A DNA stretch of 64,000 bases from Streptomyces buecherae (GTDB lineage Bacteria; Actinomycetota; Actinomycetes; Streptomycetales; Streptomycetaceae), in contig NZ_CP060404.1 of the NCBI RefSeq assembly GCF_014295035.1, positions 786,001 to 850,000 on the forward strand, read 5' to 3'. Under the pieces are notes generated by a model. It was not told the DNA's origin, did no database searches, and was given only the letters and a program-made list of their open reading frames with translations. The position numbers were made by a program, and so were the translations under genes. Positions within the stretch are counted from its first letter, which is position 1, and every line of letters begins with the position of its first letter. Shown piece by piece: positions 18,360-27,611 of this stretch.

Positions 18360-19068
18360 GGGTTCCCCCTCCTCCGTAGCCCCCAGACAGTTGCCCGCAT
18401 CACCGTGCCACGAAAACGTGTGCGGTTCGGAGGGGGCGCGCCCGGGCCGACGGCGGACCGTCGAGTGGGAAGCGGGGGCCGACGGCGGGGGTTACGGACC
18501 CGGCGCGCGGCGCCCCGGCGCCGGCCGGTCCGTGCCGGCCGGCCGCGAACCCCTGGCTGCACCGCCGCCCCACCGTCCCCCAGGAAACCGCCGGTCACGC
18601 GGCGGTCGGCGGTGGGCGGGCCGGGGTTCGTGGCAGTACCGTCCGGTGCCACCGCGCGGGCCACGCGAGCGCGCGCCGGGGCCGAGCGGCGGCCCGCCGG
18701 GGCGCGCCGTGCGCCGCCGCGTGAGCCTCGCGACGCCGTGGCGCGGGACGGACGGGCGCGCCATCGCACCACGGCCTCGGCGGGCCCGAGCGGCAGCCAT
18801 CCGCCCAGGCCCGCGCGCCTGCGCTCCTCCGTACGCGCCCCTGCGCTCCGCGACTGCACCAACGCGCCCGACACCGCGTCACTTCGCCGTGTCGTTTCCC
18901 GCCGTCAGACACCCCAACGGCACGGAACCGCCACCGGACGGCTCGGCTCCGGGTCCGGCGGCCGATGCCGATGCCACTGCCGACGCCGATGCCACTGCCG
19001 AGGCCGGGCCGGGCAACAGCCCCGGAGCCGGGTTCGGAGCCAGGGCGAGCCAAACCGGCGCGGGGCGG
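18360..19068. other. Gene-free stretch
   Basis: 709 bp of extremely GC-rich sequence upstream of the NUDIX fusion gene and downstream of the kinase gene. Frames here are shadows without homology that I can recognise. A short GATGCC-type direct repeat array (GCCGATGCCGATGCCACTGC near 18960-18997) is present. Confidence 0.5.
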
Positions 19069-21192
19069 TCAGCACACGGGCAGTCCCGGGACGGGCTGGT
19101 CGTTGGCTCCGCCCTTGACGTACACGACGCTGACGTACACACCGGCATTGCCGCTGTCGTCGTCGGTCTTGGCCCACCACACGTTGGTCCACGCGCCCGA
19201 CGTCTCGCGGCGGCCCAGGTTCTCCTGGCAGAAGAAGTAGTTGGTGCCCTGATTCAGGGTCCCCACCTGGACGCCGTCGCGGGTGTAGGAGGAGGCGGAC
19301 TTCCAGACCGTGCAGTCGTGCTTGCCGGCCCCGGCGCCCGACGGGTGGCACGCCGGCGCCGGGGCCTGGGACGAGGCGCCGGGCCCCGGCTCGGACGCGC
19401 TCGGCCGGTCACGGCCCTCGCGCTCCTCCCCCGCCGCGTCCCGATCCGCGTCCTTAGCGCCGTCCCCCTCGCCCTTGCCGTGCTCGTCGGCGTCGTCCTC
19501 GTCCCGCTCGTCGTCGCCCCGCTCCGTGGACTCGCCCGAAGCCGTGGGCGTCGGCGACGCGCTGGCTCCCGCACCGCGCTTGCCCTTGGCGCCGCCCTGT
19601 TCGGGATCGCCCGCCCCGCCGTTCGGGTCGACGGCGCCCGGCTCGGCGTCGTCGGTGGGGTGCCCGGAGGACCCGCCGCCCGCTCGCGTCTCGTCGCCGC
19701 TGCCCCGGTCCATCAGCGCGTACGTCAGCCCGCCGCCCACCAGCACGGTGGCCGCAGCCACCGCGGCCAGCGTGCCGCGCCGGGCGCGCCGGCGAGCGGG
19801 CAGCCGCCGCGTGGCCCTACCGCCGCCGGCCACCAGCGTCTCCCCGGCGCCCCCACCGTGCCCGGGCGCCCCACCGGCCCCCTGCGCCTGCCGCGCTACC
19901 CCAGCCGCGCCAAAAGCCCCCGCCGCACCAGCGGCCCCCGCCACCCCGGGCACCCCCGCACCCGCACCCGCACCCGCACCCGACGTACCGGAAACCCCAA
20001 CCGCCCCTGGCCCACCAGAAACCCCCGGCCCGCCAGAATCGCCCGGTCCGCCCGCGGCCCCGGCCACGCCCGAACCACCGAACCCGCCCAACGCGCCACC
20101 CGCGCCCGCCGCGCCAAGGGCCGGGCCCGCGCCGTACGCGCTCGCCCCGCTCCCCTTGGCCGGCGCGCCGAAGGCGCCGGGTCCGGGCGCCTGCTGGCCG
20201 GTGCCGGCGGGCCGCTGGCCCCAGTCCCCGCCCGATCCGTGCGCCGGAACTCCCGGCGCCCCGTACGCACCGCCCGGGCCCGCGGCGAGCGGTGCGGCGT
20301 GCCCCGCGGCCACCGCGTCGAGCATCGCGGCGGCCTGGGCGGCCGTCGGGCGGGCCGCCGGGTCCTTGGCCATCAACGCCCACAACACCGGGGTCAGCGG
20401 CCCCGCGCGGCGCGGCTCGGGCAGCGGCTCGGTCACGATGGCGGTCAGCGTCGACCACACCGAGGTGCGGCGGAACGGGGAGGAGCCCTCGACGGCCGCG
20501 TACAGCGTCATGCCCAGCGCCCATACGTCGGAGCCCGGGCCGGGTTCGTGTCCCTGGGCGCGTTCGGGGGCCAGGTAGTCGAGCGAGCCGATGAGTTCGC
20601 CGCTGCGGGTGAGCTTGGTCGCCGCTCCGTCGTCGGGGGCGTCCATGCTGGCGATGCCGAAGTCCGTGAGGACGACCCGGCCGGCGCCGAGTTGGGCCGA
20701 GGCGCCGTACGCCCCCGGCGTGCTCGCGCGGTCGAGCAGCACGTTGCCCGGCTTGACGTCGCGGTGCAGCACGCCCACCTCGTGACCGGCGCCAAGGGCC
20801 TCGGCGACCCGCGCCCCGATGGCGGCCGCCCGCGTCGGGTCCAGCACGCCCTCGGCCGTCAACACGTCGTCCAGCGAGGGCCCGTCGATGAGCTCCATCA
20901 CGATGATGGGCAGCCCGTTCTCCTCCGCGACGTCGTGCACGGTGATCACGCCGGAGTGGCGGATGCGGGCCGCCGCGCGCGCCTCGCGGCGCATACGGGT
21001 CCGCAGGTCGGCCAGTTCCGCCGGTCCGGCATCGGTGAAGGCGCGGAGCACCTTGACCGCGACCTCGCGGCCGAGCACCTCGTCCACGGCCGCGCAGACC
21101 ACGCCCATGCCACCGCGCCCGAGTTGCCGTGTGACCCGGTATCTCCCGCCCAGCACCCTGCCGGTCAGGTCCGCGCCGTCCCCCGTACTCAC
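19069..21192 (-). CDS. Membrane Ser/Thr protein kinase (PknB family)
   Basis: About 707 residues. Kinase domain at the N-terminus with glycine loop LGRGGMGVV, VAVKVL lysine, catalytic LHRDVKPGNVLL, DFG in VVLTDFGIAS and LAPERA, closing near residue 265. A 200-residue Ala/Gly/Pro low-complexity juxtamembrane region (GAGAGAGV repeats) leads to one transmembrane helix (TLAAVAAATVLVGGGLTYAL) and an acidic Ser/Glu-rich extracellular stalk. The last ~90 residues hold four cysteines (ACHP, DCTV, FCQE, PVC) in a compact SH3-like or bacterial-secreted fold that may sense cell-wall ligands; no PASTA repeats. I use GTG 21192 (VSTGDG) because GAGGGG lies 9 nt upstream. Confidence 0.88.
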   Translation of the reverse strand: MSTGDGADLTGRVLGGRYRVTRQLGRGGMGVVCAAVDEVLGREVAVKVLRAFTDAGPAELADLRTRMRREARAAARIRHSGVITVHDVAEENGLPIIVMELIDGPSLDDVLTAEGVLDPTRAAAIGARVAEALGAGHEVGVLHRDVKPGNVLLDRASTPGAYGASAQLGAGRVVLTDFGIASMDAPDDGAATKLTRSGELIGSLDYLAPERAQGHEPGPGSDVWALGMTLYAAVEGSSPFRRTSVWSTLTAIVTEPLPEPRRAGPLTPVLWALMAKDPAARPTAAQAAAMLDAVAAGHAAPLAAGPGGAYGAPGVPAHGSGGDWGQRPAGTGQQAPGPGAFGAPAKGSGASAYGAGPALGAAGAGGALGGFGGSGVAGAAGGPGDSGGPGVSGGPGAVGVSGTSGAGAGAGAGVPGVAGAAGAAGAFGAAGVARQAQGAGGAPGHGGGAGETLVAGGGRATRRLPARRRARRGTLAAVAAATVLVGGGLTYALMDRGSGDETRAGGGSSGHPTDDAEPGAVDPNGGAGDPEQGGAKGKRGAGASASPTPTASGESTERGDDERDEDDADEHGKGEGDGAKDADRDAAGEEREGRDRPSASEPGPGASSQAPAPACHPSGAGAGKHDCTVWKSASSYTRDGVQVGTLNQGTNYFFCQENLGRRETSGAWTNVWWAKTDDDSGNAGVYVSVVYVKGGANDQPVPGLPVC

Positions 21193-21296
21193 CGTGCTGT
21201 TCCCCTCACGCACTCGTGCCGCGCCCTGGTCCGTCCCGCGCGTCCCGCGCGCGGTGGCGCCTCGCGCGGGTGTGCTGGCGCCGCGTGGGGCTCAGC

Positions 21297-22304
21297 TTAG
21301 GCCCCGAGCCGTCGCGAACCTCGTGGCCCCACGCACCGCTCGGAGCGCCCCTGGGCCGCCGCGCCGAAGCCGGCGACGTCGCTGGCCCGCGCGGCAGCCG
21401 CGGCCGCGCCGACCAGGCCGGCGTCCGTACCCATCTGGGCTGGCACGACGGACAGCTCCCGGACGAAGGACAGCCGCGCGTAGTCGCGCAGGGCGCGGCG
21501 CAGCGGGGCGAAGAGCACCTCACCGGCGCCCGCGACGCCGCCGCCGACGACCGCGAGTTCGACCTCCACCAGGGTGGCGGTGGCCGCGATGCCGGCCGCC
21601 AGCGCCTGTGCGGCGCGCTCGTACGAGGCGCGGGCGACGGGGTCGCCGGCCCGGGCGGCGGCGGCCACGGCGGCGGCCCCCGCGCCCTCGGGCCCCGCCC
21701 GCCAGCCGTCCGCGACGGCCCGCGACGCGATGTTGGGGCCGCTGGCGATGCGCTCGACGCAGCCCTGGCTGCCGCAGGGGCACGGGTCGCCGTCGAGGTC
21801 GACGCTGATGTGCCCGATGTGCCCGGCGTTGCCGGTGGGGCCGAGGTGGGGCCGACCGTCGAGGATCAGGCCGCCGCCGACGCCGGTGGACACGACCATG
21901 CACAGCGCGTTGGCGCAGCCGCGTGCCGCGCCCTGCCAGTGCTCGGCCGCCGCCATCGCGACGCCGTCGCCCACCAGCGTGACCGGCAGCCCGCCCACGG
22001 CCTGGCGCACCTGACTGACCAGCGGATACTCGCGCCAGCCGGGGATGTTGACCGGGCTGACGGTGCCCACCGAGGCGTCCACCGGGCCCGCGCTGCCGAT
22101 GCCGACGGCGACCACCCGCGACCACTGGGGGCTCGCGGTCAACTCGTCGAGCACGGCGCGCACCGCGGCCATCACGGTGGGCCCGGATGCGCGCGCCGGC
22201 GTGGCCCGTCGTGCCCGTACGGTCAGCGCGCCGGTCTCCCGCACGAGCGCGCCCGCGATTTTGGTGCCGCCGATGTCCAGCGCGGCGACGAGCTCATCTG
22301 ACAT
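21297..22304 (-). CDS. ROK family sugar kinase (glucokinase-like)
   Basis: 335-residue ROK kinase: phosphate-binding ALDIGGTKIAGALV at the N-terminus (8-21), catalytic Asp in NDGVA-like VTLVGDGVAMAAAEHW, ROK signature VVSTGVGGGLILDG with the following GNAGHIGHISV, and the zinc cluster CPCGSQGCVE. All residues expected for an active ATP:hexose kinase are present. It is divergent from a LacI repressor gene across a CAACGTTG operator, so sugar-responsive control is likely. The C-terminal 25 residues (GRSERCVGPRGSRRLGA) are extra. Confidence 0.85.
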   Translation of the reverse strand: MSDELVAALDIGGTKIAGALVRETGALTVRARRATPARASGPTVMAAVRAVLDELTASPQWSRVVAVGIGSAGPVDASVGTVSPVNIPGWREYPLVSQVRQAVGGLPVTLVGDGVAMAAAEHWQGAARGCANALCMVVSTGVGGGLILDGRPHLGPTGNAGHIGHISVDLDGDPCPCGSQGCVERIASGPNIASRAVADGWRAGPEGAGAAAVAAAARAGDPVARASYERAAQALAAGIAATATLVEVELAVVGGGVAGAGEVLFAPLRRALRDYARLSFVRELSVVPAQMGTDAGLVGAAAAAARASDVAGFGAAAQGRSERCVGPRGSRRLGA

Positions 22305-22446
22305 GGGGCGGTCTCCTGACAGGCGATGAGGGGCTGGTTGGCGTACCCGGAACGGTCCTGCGGGACGGGCGGGAGCCGAATGTACGCGGCCCGGCGGCGG
22401 GGCGTGGGCGTGCGCACCCCGGTTCCGGTCATAGTCTCCGCCGAAT

Positions 22447-22473
22447 TTGACAACGTTGTCTAGAGGCTATGCT
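22447..22473 (+). promoter_or_regulatory. LacI operator overlapping -35 of lacI-type gene
   Basis: GACAACGTTGTC at 22449-22460 is a perfect 12-bp palindrome with the central CpG typical of LacI-family operators. Its left half overlaps a TTGACA -35 (22447-22452); a TATGCT -10 candidate follows at 22468-22473 with a short 15-nt spacer. Repression by the downstream LacI protein of itself and of the divergent ROK kinase is the natural reading. Confidence 0.7.
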
Positions 22474-22520
22474 CAACCCGACGCCGCCAACAGACAATCC
22501 AGCGACAGGACGAGCGCACC

Positions 22521-23591
22521 GTGACTGACCCGGCCCGGGGCACCACACAACGCAACGGCACCACCTCTCCTCGCTACGGCAACAGGCCCACCATGAAGGA
22601 CGTCGCGGCCCGCGCGGGGGTCGGCCTGAAGACGGTCTCCCGCGTGGTGAACAGCGAACCCGGGGTGACGCCCGACACCGAACGCCGCGTACAGGAAGCG
22701 ATCACCGCCCTCGGCTTCCGCCGCAACGACAGCGCCCGCATCCTGCGCAAGGGCCGCACCGCGAGCGTCGGCCTGGTCCTCGAGGACCTGGCCGACCCCT
22801 TCTACGGGCCGCTCAGCCGGGCAGTCGAGGAGGTCGCCCGGGACCACGGCGCGCTGCTCATCAACGGTTCGAGCGCCGAGGACCCGGCTCGGGAACAGGA
22901 GTTGGTGCTCGCGCTGTGCGCCCGCCGGGTGGACGGCCTGGTGGTCATCCCGGCCGGCGACGACCACCGCTACCTGGAGCCGGAGATCTCGGCCGGCGTC
23001 GCCACCGTCTTCGTGGACCGCCCGGCCGGCCGGATCAACTGCGACGCGGTGCTCTCCGACAGCTTCGGCGGCGCCCGGGACGCGGTGGCCCACCTGATCG
23101 CGCACGGGCACCGGCGCATCGGCTTCATCGGCGACCAACCCCGCATCCACACCGCCATCGAGCGGCTGCGCGGCTATCGCGCGGCGATGTCCGTCGCCGG
23201 CCTGCCCGTGAACGAGGCGTGGATGTCGCTGGGCGCCACCGACCCGAGCCGGGTGCTGGCCGCGGCCGAGGCGATGCTGTCCGGACCGGAGCCGGTGACC
23301 GCGCTGTTCGCGGGGAACAACCGGGTCACGGTCACGGCCGTACGCGTGCTGGCGGCCCGGCCCGGCCGGGCCGCGCTGGTCGGCTTCGACGACTTCGAAC
23401 TCGCCGACCTGCTCTCCCCCGGGGTTACCGTCGTGGCGCAGGACGCGGCCCAACTCGGCCGCACCGCGGCGAACATGCTCTTCCGCCGCCTGGAGGGCGC
23501 CGACGAGGAGCCCCGACAGGTCGTGCTGCCCACCCGGCTGATCGCCCGCGGCTCGGGCGAGATCCCGCCCGCACACCGCGTGACCTCGTAG
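22521..23591 (+). CDS. LacI family repressor
   Basis: 356 residues. DNA-binding helix-turn-helix MKDVAARAGVGLKTVSRVVN with hinge LGFRRNDSARILRKGRT, then a periplasmic-binding-protein-like effector domain (VGLVLEDLADPFYGPLSRAV; RIGFIGDQPRIHTAIERLRG; ALVGFDDFELADLL). GTG 22521 is used; ATG at MKDVAA (22593) is an alternative. The recognition-helix residues AR/AGV..TVS fit a CAACGTTG-type operator, present upstream. Effector unknown, probably a sugar phosphorylated by the divergent ROK kinase. Confidence 0.92.
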   Translation: MTDPARGTTQRNGTTSPRYGNRPTMKDVAARAGVGLKTVSRVVNSEPGVTPDTERRVQEAITALGFRRNDSARILRKGRTASVGLVLEDLADPFYGPLSRAVEEVARDHGALLINGSSAEDPAREQELVLALCARRVDGLVVIPAGDDHRYLEPEISAGVATVFVDRPAGRINCDAVLSDSFGGARDAVAHLIAHGHRRIGFIGDQPRIHTAIERLRGYRAAMSVAGLPVNEAWMSLGATDPSRVLAAAEAMLSGPEPVTALFAGNNRVTVTAVRVLAARPGRAALVGFDDFELADLLSPGVTVVAQDAAQLGRTAANMLFRRLEGADEEPRQVVLPTRLIARGSGEIPPAHRVTS

Positions 23592-23675
23592 CGGCCGACC
23601 CCGGCAGCGGCGCGGCCGGCTCCGGCGGACCGCGCGGAGGAGGCCCTTCCGGACTCCCTCGCTAAGGTTCCCGAC

Positions 23676-24323
23676 ATGCGTCTACCCACCGAAGCACCAC
23701 GCTCCCCGGTCACCCCGGACGACCTCGAACAAGCCGTACGCCATGCCGTCACCACGCTCCGGCAGGCGCCCGCCGCCGCGTGGGAGAGCAAGGCCGGCAC
23801 GCTGGAGTGGGACTGCTGGGAGACCGTGGAACACCTCAGCGACGACCTCTTCGCCTACGCCGCCCAACTGGGCCCCGCCACACCGCCACTGACCGGCGAC
23901 GTCCCGTTCGTCTGGGAGAGCCGCAGGCCCGGCGGCCCCGCGAACGCCATCCACGCCGACCGCGCGGCGGGGCCCGACGGCCTGTTGCAGGTGCTGGAGG
24001 CCAGCGGCGCGCTGCTGGTCGCCATGGTGCGGACGAAGCCACCACAGGTACGCGCCCACCACGTCTTCGGGGTCTCCGACCCGGAGGGCTTCGCCGCGAT
24101 GGGGCTCGTGGAGACGCTGGTGCACACCCACGACCTGGCCGAGGGCCTCGGCCTCGACTGGACCCCACCCGCCGACGTGTGCGCACGGGTACTGGCACGC
24201 CTCTTCCCCGACGCCCCACGCACCACGGACCCCTGGCCCACCCTGCTCTGGTCCACCGGACGCGCCGAACTGCCCGACCACCCGCGGCTGACCAAGTGGC
24301 GCTGGTACGGCGAGCCCCGCTGA
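23676..24323 (+). CDS. Maleylpyruvate isomerase N-terminal (DinB-like) domain protein
   Basis: 215-residue protein of the DinB/mycothiol-dependent MDMPI_N fold. Signature histidines for metal binding: CWETVEHLSDDLFAY (His near 50) and MGLVETLVHTHDLAEGLGL (His-x-His near 148-150). Likely a mycothiol- or metal-dependent transferase/isomerase, substrate unknown. A hairpin terminator follows in the convergent gap. Confidence 0.7.
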   Translation: MRLPTEAPRSPVTPDDLEQAVRHAVTTLRQAPAAAWESKAGTLEWDCWETVEHLSDDLFAYAAQLGPATPPLTGDVPFVWESRRPGGPANAIHADRAAGPDGLLQVLEASGALLVAMVRTKPPQVRAHHVFGVSDPEGFAAMGLVETLVHTHDLAEGLGLDWTPPADVCARVLARLFPDAPRTTDPWPTLLWSTGRAELPDHPRLTKWRWYGEPR

Positions 24324-24347
24324 CCCCGTGAGACGGGGACCGCGCGC

Positions 24348-24374
24348 GGGTCCGCCGTCACTGCCGGCGGACCC
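24348..24374. terminator. Bidirectional terminator hairpin
   Basis: GGGTCCGCCG / CGGCGGACCC, a perfect 10-bp stem with a 7-nt loop, midway between the convergent MDMPI_N and AAA ATPase genes. Confidence 0.65.
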
Positions 24375-24446
24375 CGCCTCTCCCCGCGTGACGAGCACGG
24401 CTCGACGCACGACAGCGGACGCAGATTCCGTTGGGCCGAGCCCGAC

Positions 24447-25907
24447 CTACTCCAGGAACCGGTCGTCGTCGAACTCGTCCGCCTCCCCGTCCGGGAGCGC
24501 CTCGGCGCCGGTGTCGGGCGTGGCGTGCGGGTCGGGCACGCCGAGCAGGCGCCTGGTCAACGCGTCCTGGTCGGAGAGCAGTTCGTCCAGGGCGGCGGAG
24601 AGGTCGGTGGCCGTCACGGTCGCCGCCTCGCGCTCCGCGGCGAACAGCGCGGTCCTGCGCATCAGCTCCTTGGCGAACGAGGCCGTGGTACCGGCGGTGC
24701 GCGCCACCGCGTCCGTCAGCGCCGCGTCGGGCAGCCCGAGCCCGGCCCCGTACAGGTCGAGCAGCCGGCGCCGGCCCTCGGCGTCCGGCAGGGGGATCTC
24801 CACGGCCATGTCCACCCGGCCCGGGCGCTGGGCCAGCGCGGGTTCCAGGATGTCGGCCCGGTTGGTGGTGAGCAGGAAGGCCACGTCCACGTCGTCGCCG
24901 AGTCCGTCCATCTCGTTGAGGACCTGGAACAGCAGTGGCTGCCCGTCGTCCACGAAGTCGCGGGACTCCGCGATGAGGTCGCAGTCCTCCAGGACGACCA
25001 GCGCGGGTTGGAGGTGGCGGGCCAGCGAGCAGGCGTCGGCGACGTGTTGGATGCTCGTGCCCGACAGCACGACCACCGTGAACTCGGGCAACTGCGACAG
25101 CAGATAGCGCACGCTGTGCGTCTTGCCGGTGCCGGGCGGCCCGTACAGGAGCAGCCCGCGGCGCAGGTGCTGGCCGTGCGCGCGCAGCCGCTCGCGGCGC
25201 CTGGCCACGCCCACGACCTGTCGCTCCACGCGCGCCAACAGCCCGTCCGGCAGCACGATGTCGGTGGCGGCGAGCGCGGGCCTGGGGTGGAACCGGAAGG
25301 GGCCGATGCCGTCCCCGAAGGGGCTGTTCTGGAAGGAGAGCACCTTGCCGCGGAAGACGTTGTGTTCGTGGATCAGCCGGTCCACGCCCGCCAGCAGTCG
25401 CTTGGCCGCGTCCCGGTCGGCGGTGAGCACGTCGAGTTCGACCTTGTTCCGCCCGTACTCCTCGTCGGGGCCGCGCAGCAGCACGACGTACGGCACGCCG
25501 TCGTCGGTGCCGAGGTAGATGCCGAAGGCGACGCAGGCCAACTCCTCGTCGGTGGAGATGGGCAGGTACGCGTAGTCGACGGCGCCGACGGCGTGCCGGC
25601 CGTAGCGCTGGGTCGCCTCGACGATCTCCGCGAGGGAGTCCCCGCGGTAGCTTTCGGAGGCGACGCCGATGAGCTCGTGGCTGCGGCCGGGCTCGGTGAA
25701 CCAGCGCTCGACGGCCAGGTGCACGTTGGCGTGGTCGTACGCCGGGTAGCTGGCCTTGACGATGGGCGCCTCCTCCGGCGGTTGGCCGAGGTGGTCGCGG
25801 AGTCGAAGGTCGAGCGAGCGTGCCGGGTCCACGTGCTCGCGGTGGACGACCTGGTCGAGGAACTGCCTGAAGAGCTTGCCGAACTCGGCGATCTCGGTGT
25901 TGTCCAT
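24447..25907 (-). CDS. AAA family ATPase (DUF5925-type)
   Basis: 486 residues. N-terminal ~210 residues form an actinobacterial DUF5925-like domain with YTYLPISTDEEL-type strands; the AAA module follows with Walker A GPPGTGKTHS, Walker B LVVLEDCDLI, sensor-1 LTTNRADI and arginine finger QRPGRVD, then a small helical lid. The position of Walker A after a large N-domain resembles BCS1/FtsH-like meiotic clade ATPases; remodelling of a protein partner is likely but unknown. Acidic C-terminal tail. ATG 25907 opens a free-standing gene. Confidence 0.82.
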   Translation of the reverse strand: MDNTEIAEFGKLFRQFLDQVVHREHVDPARSLDLRLRDHLGQPPEEAPIVKASYPAYDHANVHLAVERWFTEPGRSHELIGVASESYRGDSLAEIVEATQRYGRHAVGAVDYAYLPISTDEELACVAFGIYLGTDDGVPYVVLLRGPDEEYGRNKVELDVLTADRDAAKRLLAGVDRLIHEHNVFRGKVLSFQNSPFGDGIGPFRFHPRPALAATDIVLPDGLLARVERQVVGVARRRERLRAHGQHLRRGLLLYGPPGTGKTHSVRYLLSQLPEFTVVVLSGTSIQHVADACSLARHLQPALVVLEDCDLIAESRDFVDDGQPLLFQVLNEMDGLGDDVDVAFLLTTNRADILEPALAQRPGRVDMAVEIPLPDAEGRRRLLDLYGAGLGLPDAALTDAVARTAGTTASFAKELMRRTALFAAEREAATVTATDLSAALDELLSDQDALTRRLLGVPDPHATPDTGAEALPDGEADEFDDDRFLE

Positions 25908-26047
25908 GCCTGCGCCACTCCCCCTCCGCGGCGCCCGTGGTCCCCCCGGCCTGTCCCGGGGCCGCGCGCCGCCGGCCAGGTGGTGCGCGACCAGCGAGCA
26001 CCACCCCGCGCATCGTACGGGTCGGGCGGCGGGCCGGGCCGCTCCTT

Positions 26048-27421
26048 TTATCGGCGCTGTACGGGCTGGTCAGCGCCCGCGCCGGGCCCGCTCGCGACGC
26101 GCGGGCCCGCCCCCGCGTCCCGGGCCGCGTCGGCGGTCGGGGTGGGCCGGCCCGCGAGCCGGTCCAGGTCGGCCCGGTCCAGGCCGGTCAGGCGGCTCAC
26201 CTCGGCGCCGTCCAGCGCCCCGCAGTCCAGGCCGCGCAGCAGGTGGCCGCTGAGCGCCCGGGCCGTGGCGGGCTCGTCCAGTACGGCGCCGCCCGCGCGC
26301 CGTGCGTACGCCGCGAGGCGGCCGGCGGCCTCTTCGAGCCCCTCCCGGTAGAAGGCGTAGACGGCGGCGTACCGCGTGGGGAGGTGGCCGGGGTGCATGT
26401 CCCAGCCCTGGTAGTAGGCCCGGGCCAACGAGCGGCGTACCAGGGCGTAGTGGAGGCGCCAGGCGTCGTGCACCCGTGCGGTGGGGCCGACGGGCAGCAC
26501 GTTGGTGGACCCGTCCGAGAGGCGCACGCCGGTGCCGGCCGCGGCGGCCTGCATGACGGCCTTGGCGTGGTCGGCGGCCGGGTGGTCGAGCGACTGGTGG
26601 GCGGCGCTGACGCCGCAGGAGGCGCTGTAGTCGAAGGTGCCGTAGTGCAGGGCGGTGGCGCGGCCGGCGGCGGCGTCGATGAGGCGGGCGACGGTGGCGC
26701 GGCCGTCGGGGCCGACGATGGCCTGGGTGGTCTCGATCTGGATCTCGAAGCCGAGGCGGCCCGCCGCGAGTCCGCGCGCCCGCTCGAACTCCTCGCACAG
26801 CCGGACCATGGCACGCACCTGCTCGGGGTGGCTGACCTTGGGCAGCGTGAGCACGAGCCCGGCGGGCGGCCCGCCCGCGTCCACGAGTGCGGTCAGGAAG
26901 ACGTCCAGGGTCCGCACGGCCCGCTCGCGTACGGCCGCCTCCAGGCACTTCATGCGGATGCCGACGTACGGGGCGGCCTCGCGGGGCCCGGCGCCGGTGC
27001 TGGCGGCGGCCACCAGGCGCGCGGCGCGGGCGGCGGCGGCGTCCTCCTCGGCGTCGGGCCGCGTGCCGTAGCCGTCCTCGAAGTCGACGCGCAGGTCCTC
27101 GACGGGCTCGCGCTCCAGCTTGGCGCGCACCCGCGCGTACACCGGCTCGGCGAGGTCGTCCGGCAGCCCGAGTACGGCGGCGAGGGCGGCCGGGTCCGGG
27201 GCGTGTTCGTCCAGGGCGCGCAGGGCCTGGTCGCCCCAGGAGCGCACGGTGTCGGCGGCGAAGGCGTCGCCGGGGACGTAGACGGTGTGCACGGGTTGCC
27301 TGGTGCCCGGGTCGCCGGGGTAGCGGCGGGCCAACTCCGCGTCCACGTCGGCGAGCGCGGCCCCGATCTCCTCGCGTACCGAACGCGCCAGAGTGGTGGC
27401 GACCGCCTCGTGCTGCTCCAT
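26048..27421 (-). CDS. DUF6986 family (HpcH/HpaI aldolase-like) protein
   Basis: 457 residues, a TIM-barrel protein of the HpcH/HpaI aldolase/citrate-lyase superfamily. Metal-binding acidic residues are suggested by DLRVDFEDGYG and GFEIQIETTQAIVG (Glu ligand), with LTLPKVSHPEQV preceding as the usual Lys/Arg strand. Physiological reaction unknown; carbon-carbon lyase or malate-synthase-like activity is plausible. ATG 27421 has GGAAGGGG 7 nt upstream, whereas the open frame above it overlaps etfA and its terminator. Confidence 0.75.
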   Translation of the reverse strand: MEQHEAVATTLARSVREEIGAALADVDAELARRYPGDPGTRQPVHTVYVPGDAFAADTVRSWGDQALRALDEHAPDPAALAAVLGLPDDLAEPVYARVRAKLEREPVEDLRVDFEDGYGTRPDAEEDAAAARAARLVAAASTGAGPREAAPYVGIRMKCLEAAVRERAVRTLDVFLTALVDAGGPPAGLVLTLPKVSHPEQVRAMVRLCEEFERARGLAAGRLGFEIQIETTQAIVGPDGRATVARLIDAAAGRATALHYGTFDYSASCGVSAAHQSLDHPAADHAKAVMQAAAAGTGVRLSDGSTNVLPVGPTARVHDAWRLHYALVRRSLARAYYQGWDMHPGHLPTRYAAVYAFYREGLEEAAGRLAAYARRAGGAVLDEPATARALSGHLLRGLDCGALDGAEVSRLTGLDRADLDRLAGRPTPTADAARDAGAGPRVASGPGAGADQPVQRR

Positions 27422-27537
27422 GCCCGCACCCCTTCCCTGCTTCCGCAAGACGAAATGCAACATCCGCGCAGCGAAGCTATCCGCGCCCTCCACCCGGGTC
27501 AACACCCCCTCTCCCGCCGGCGACCGGGGGAAACGCG

Positions 27538-27569
27538 CCAGGCCCCGCGCGGGCGTGCGCGGGGCCTGG
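27538..27569 (-). terminator. Terminator of etfBA
   Basis: CCAGGCCCCGCGC / GCGCGGGGCCTGG, a perfect 13-bp stem with a 6-nt loop, 43 bp downstream of the etfA stop codon. Confidence 0.8.
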
Positions 27570-27611
27570 TGTGGTGGAGCGGTCACCGGTCGCGGAGACC
27601 GGTCGACGGGG

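Noticed and set aside
18223..21300. 1025-codon plus-strand open frame
   Set aside because: Antisense to the Ser/Thr kinase gene, no domain text.
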